64,000 nucleotides of DNA from Marinactinospora thermotolerans DSM 45154 (GTDB lineage Bacteria; Actinomycetota; Actinomycetes; Streptosporangiales; Streptosporangiaceae). This document shows, in pieces, positions 61,082 to 64,000 of the stretch (its first letter is position 1; each line of letters starts with the position of its first letter). Under the pieces are notes generated by a model that was not told where the DNA came from, did not search any database, and saw nothing but the letters and a program-made list of their open reading frames with translations. The stretch spans positions 124,001-188,000 of the forward strand of contig NZ_FUWS01000010.1 in the NCBI RefSeq assembly GCF_900167435.1, given 5' to 3'. The position numbers and the translations under genes are program-made.

Positions 61082-62758
61082 CTAACGCTCCCCTTCCCGG
61101 TTGGGCCCGTCCGGGCCGGGATCGGCGGCCGGCGGGTGCGGCCGCGCCGCCTCCTGCGCGTCGGCCAGGCGTTCGTCGATGGCCTGTTCCGACACCGAAC
61201 GACGGATCTCCTCGACCCGGTCGGCCCCGGGCACCTCCTCTGTCGGCTGGGGCGCCTCGACGGTGGCCCCCTCGTCCTCCAGGAGCTCGGCGATCTCGGC
61301 CTCGCGCGCGGCGATGCGTTCGGAGATCAGTTCCAGGCGGGTCCGGATGGCGGCCATGTCCTCCTCGGAGAACAGACGGGCGTCGGCACCGCCGATGACC
61401 TGCCGGGCGATCTCCAGGAAGTCGACGCCCGCGGAGTCCCCCGGGCCGATCTGGACGACCTGCGGCAGGCTGTCGGCCACCGCCTCCAGCTTGTCCAGGA
61501 GGTCCTGCTGGAAGCGGTAGTCGAGGATCTCGGGCGCCTCGGCCGCGCTGACCGCGCGGATGTCCAGGGCCTGGGCCTCCAGGAGGGCGGCGTTGGCGTT
61601 GGCGGTGCTCTCCGCCTCGACGAAACGCTGCCGGGCCAGCGAGCGGGCGCGGTTGGTCTCACGCTCCAGCGCGGTGTCCATCTGCGCCTGGTACTGGGCG
61701 ATGTCGGCCTGGATGGCCGAGAGCGTCTCGTTCAGGGACGCGAGCTCCTTGTTGAGGTCACCCTCGTTCTGTTCCTTGCGGAGCTGGAGCTCGTACTCGT
61801 AGGTGTAGGCCTCCTTGGCGACGCGGATCATCTCCGGGGCGGCCAGGTCCATGCGGTACTCCTGGCTGGAGGGCTCGGCGTGGGTGATGTTGGCGTTGGT
61901 GAGGCGGACCGCCGGCAGGAACTGCTCGTTGAGCTGGTCCAGCAGGCGGGCCGTGGTCTCGCCCACCAGGTCGTAGATCTCCGATGCCTGCTGGTCGTAG
62001 ATGAGGCTGCGGGTGGTCTCGCTGATGGCGTTGTTCAACTTGTCCTGGAAGCCCTGCACGGCGCCCAGGACGAAGATGAACTGTTCGGGGTCCTCGATCC
62101 GGAACTGGAGAAAGAGGTCCACCGACGCCTTGACGCCGCTCTTGGTCGGCGCCTCACGGATCGGCGCGTTGAACGGGTACTCGCGCGTGGTGTTGACGAT
62201 GTAGGAGACCCGCTTCCACGGATTGAGCAGGGTCACGCGCCCGGGTCCCACGACCTGTTCCAGCTTGCCGAACTTGGTGATCAGCGCCTGGCAGCCGTCG
62301 GGCACCATGACCATGCCCTGACGCCACCACAAGAACGCGGCGATGGCCAGCGTGATGATCCAAAAGTGCGGTCCGAAGAGGGCGAGCGTCACGCCCGGCA
62401 GCACCGCGGTCAGCACCGTGCCCACTAGACCCACGGCCGCCAGCAGGATCGCCGGCAGCATCGCGGTCAGCCGGCGTCCCCGGGGGATGACCATCGGGCT
62501 GATGACGTGGACCGGACCGTCGGTTCCTCGTTCGAACCTGCTGCGGTTGAGTACCTCGCCGGCGTTGTCGAGGGAGGTGGTCTGTTGTTCGATCAGGGTG
62601 CCGACGGAGGCCGCCTGGTCGCGAGCGGCGAGGAAGTCCCCCGGGTCCAACCCGAAGCCCTCCGTCGCCTTTCCGACCGCGCCGGCCACCGCCTCCCTGA
62701 GATCTCCACCTCCGGCGACCGCGCCTGCGGCCCCGCGCACCGTCTGCGCGAAGGACAT
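61082..62758 (-). CDS. SPFH/Band 7 domain membrane protein (first of pair)
   Basis: 558 residues. The N-terminal ~90 residues are polar, then two membrane segments (about 97-120 and 125-143). A Band 7 domain (VMVPDGCQALITKFGKLEQV, SVDLFLQFRIEDPEQFIFVL) leads to a long coiled coil (about 290-410) and an acidic Glu-rich C-terminus. The same layout as its neighbour suggests a hetero-oligomeric pair. ATG 62758 has GAGGAG nine nt upstream; ATG 62764 is nearly as good. Confidence 0.88.
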   Translation of the reverse strand: MSFAQTVRGAAGAVAGGGDLREAVAGAVGKATEGFGLDPGDFLAARDQAASVGTLIEQQTTSLDNAGEVLNRSRFERGTDGPVHVISPMVIPRGRRLTAMLPAILLAAVGLVGTVLTAVLPGVTLALFGPHFWIITLAIAAFLWWRQGMVMVPDGCQALITKFGKLEQVVGPGRVTLLNPWKRVSYIVNTTREYPFNAPIREAPTKSGVKASVDLFLQFRIEDPEQFIFVLGAVQGFQDKLNNAISETTRSLIYDQQASEIYDLVGETTARLLDQLNEQFLPAVRLTNANITHAEPSSQEYRMDLAAPEMIRVAKEAYTYEYELQLRKEQNEGDLNKELASLNETLSAIQADIAQYQAQMDTALERETNRARSLARQRFVEAESTANANAALLEAQALDIRAVSAAEAPEILDYRFQQDLLDKLEAVADSLPQVVQIGPGDSAGVDFLEIARQVIGGADARLFSEEDMAAIRTRLELISERIAAREAEIAELLEDEGATVEAPQPTEEVPGADRVEEIRRSVSEQAIDERLADAQEAARPHPPAADPGPDGPNREGER

Positions 62759-62892
62759 GGGCATCGACTCCTCACGGATGTTCAAGGGATATGGGATCCG
62801 ACGTGGTGAGGACGCCCTCGGTTCCATCGTCGGCGAAGTCGCGACATCCTCCTCCACCGCCCTCGGGCACGTCAACGGCCGGGCGACGGGAT

Positions 62893-63828
62893 TCAGGCGA
62901 GGAAGTCCAGGTCGGTGCCGACGCCGGCCTCCACAGCGGAGCGGTAGGCCAGCCAGGACAGGGTGAGGTCCTGCCAGGGCGGGCCGAACGGGACGTAGGC
63001 GGTGACGGCGTCCGCGCTCGTACGCGCCGCGACCGTGCCGGTGAGCACGTCGCGCAGCGTTCCCGCGACGCGCGGGGCGTCGCCCCCGAAGCCGTCGGCG
63101 AGTTCCGTGTCGTCCACGATCGCCCGGGCGCCCCGCGGCAGACCGGTGAGGATTTCCCCACCGTCCACGGCGCCCACCCCGAGGAGCGCGTAGTGGACCC
63201 CCGGCCGCTCGCCCACCCGTCCCAGCAGGGAGACGGACGTGTCCGCCGCGACGGCGATGACCTCGGCCTTAGCGCCGACCTCCTCCGCTGTGGCGACACT
63301 CCTGGCCTGGATCCCCAGCGCCTCCTGGCAGCGCCGGGCGAAGTCGACGGCGCGCTCCCCGTCCCGGTCGGCCACGACCACCCCGGCGAGCGGGCGCAGG
63401 GCGGCCAGGCCACGGGTGAGGACCTCGGCCCGCGCGCCACAGCCGAGGACACCGAGCACGTCGGCGTCGGAGCGGGCCAGCGCGTGCGCGCCGAGCGCCG
63501 CCGACAGCCCGGTGCGCCAGTCGGCGAGCGCTCCGGCGTCCAGCAGGGCCAGGGGCTCTCCCGTGTCGAGGTCGTGGAGGCACACCACGCCGCGTGACAC
63601 CGCGCCGGATCCCCGGTGCCCCGTCTCGTCTCGGACCGTGTAGGCGGGGATCCCCGGCAGCAGGCCGGGGAACAGCACGCTGGCGCTCGCGGGGCCCGGC
63701 AGGTCGGTGCGCACCCGTTGGGCGCCGATCCGCGCGGGAGAGGCCGTGAAACCATGCCACAGACGGTCCAGGCAGGCGTGCGCGTCGAAGAGGCGGAGCA
63801 GATCGCTACGGCCGAGACAGCGTGTCAC
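62893..63828 (-). CDS. Ornithine cyclodeaminase / mu-crystallin family protein
   Basis: 311 residues. N-terminal substrate domain, then a Rossmann NAD(P)-binding region (ADVLGVLGCGARAEVLTRGL, GVVVADRDGERAVDFARRC) and HYALLGVGAVDGGEI. Family members are ornithine cyclodeaminases, alanine dehydrogenases or ketimine reductases. Many actinobacterial ones are of unknown substrate. The GTG at 63828 lies six nt after GACAAT and lacks a Shine-Dalgarno; a start at 63906 would add Arg/Gly-rich residues without homology. Confidence 0.88.
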   Translation of the reverse strand: MTRCLGRSDLLRLFDAHACLDRLWHGFTASPARIGAQRVRTDLPGPASASVLFPGLLPGIPAYTVRDETGHRGSGAVSRGVVCLHDLDTGEPLALLDAGALADWRTGLSAALGAHALARSDADVLGVLGCGARAEVLTRGLAALRPLAGVVVADRDGERAVDFARRCQEALGIQARSVATAEEVGAKAEVIAVAADTSVSLLGRVGERPGVHYALLGVGAVDGGEILTGLPRGARAIVDDTELADGFGGDAPRVAGTLRDVLTGTVAARTSADAVTAYVPFGPPWQDLTLSWLAYRSAVEAGVGTDLDFLA

Positions 63829-64000
63829 CCGCTCATTGTCCCAGCCCCACCCGGCGCGGACACGCATCCCACGCGGGCACCCGTCTCGGCGGGCCGGCCC
63901 TCTCATGGCCGCGGGAAGGGGTTACGGTCGTCTACGGGCCGTCCAGCACGCCGTCCCCGACCGCGGACCGTGTCCGGGTGCCCGCTCCGATGGGCCCGGG

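Noticed and set aside
59465-62428. 987-codon plus-strand open frame
   Set aside because: A shadow of the two SPFH genes on the minus strand; no ribosome site and Leu/Gly/Arg-rich nonsense.
63829-64000. Start of a plus-strand gene at the right edge
   Set aside because: ATG 63905 with GGGAAGGGG downstream rather than upstream; too little sequence to support a gene.

Overview
The window is one contiguous stretch of very GC-rich chromosomal DNA from a high-GC Gram-positive actinobacterium. Many start codons are GTG, third codon positions are almost all G or C, and several families are typical of actinobacteria (DUF3145, DUF5998, DUF5709, DUF1707, DUF2203, an HrdB-type principal sigma factor with a Lys/Ala-rich N-terminal region, and the Cds1 cysteine desulfhydrase). 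Gene content fits Streptosporangiales, perhaps Nocardiopsaceae, but that placement is inference. I see no rRNA, tRNA, transposase or cas gene.

Layout. 1-5953: respiratory nitrate reductase (narG and the 5' part of narH, minus strand) divergent from a narK transporter. 6014-6656: gene-free. 6657-12044: DUF2236 and YbhB proteins, a HAD / ATP-grasp / inositol-monophosphatase-like cluster, DUF1707, DUF3145. 12258-16160: a trio of ECF-like sigma factor, small unknown protein and TPR-CHAT protease-like protein, the most system-like unit here. 16217-24760: mostly conserved actinobacterial genes (DUF2203, DUF5709, DUF4291, glyoxalase-II-like hydrolase, enoyl-CoA hydratase, peroxiredoxin, alkaline-phosphatase-superfamily protein, DUF5998, a proline-rich 50-residue ORF, a GNAT/acyl-CoA-synthetase fusion). 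24978-34896: PfkB kinase, a RecQ helicase with a C-terminal phosphoribosyltransferase domain, and a complete seven-gene Mrp (mnhA-G) cation/proton antiporter operon.

35413-41709: the type II topoisomerase pair parC and parE, with a small TPR protein and Cds1 between them. 42071-45792: DUF7455, YaaA, a small membrane protein and two tandem paralogues of unknown function. 46143-50224: the principal sigma factor and a PAS-PAS-GAF-PP2C phosphatase; between them lies a solitary 28-bp element that looks like a type I-E CRISPR repeat. 50588-63828: HhH-GPD glycosylase, several unknowns, a tyrosine phosphatase and sugar nucleotidyltransferase, a membrane-anchored double CbxX AAA+ ATPase, RNase HII, two SPFH proteins and an ornithine-cyclodeaminase-like enzyme.

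Two patterns recur. Many intergenic regions carry perfect GC-rich hairpins suited to transcription termination. At least seven genes have a TANNNT-type -10 hexamer 6-7 nt before the start codon and no Shine-Dalgarno sequence, which points to leaderless mRNAs. Most other genes have a clear Shine-Dalgarno sequence, so both modes coexist.
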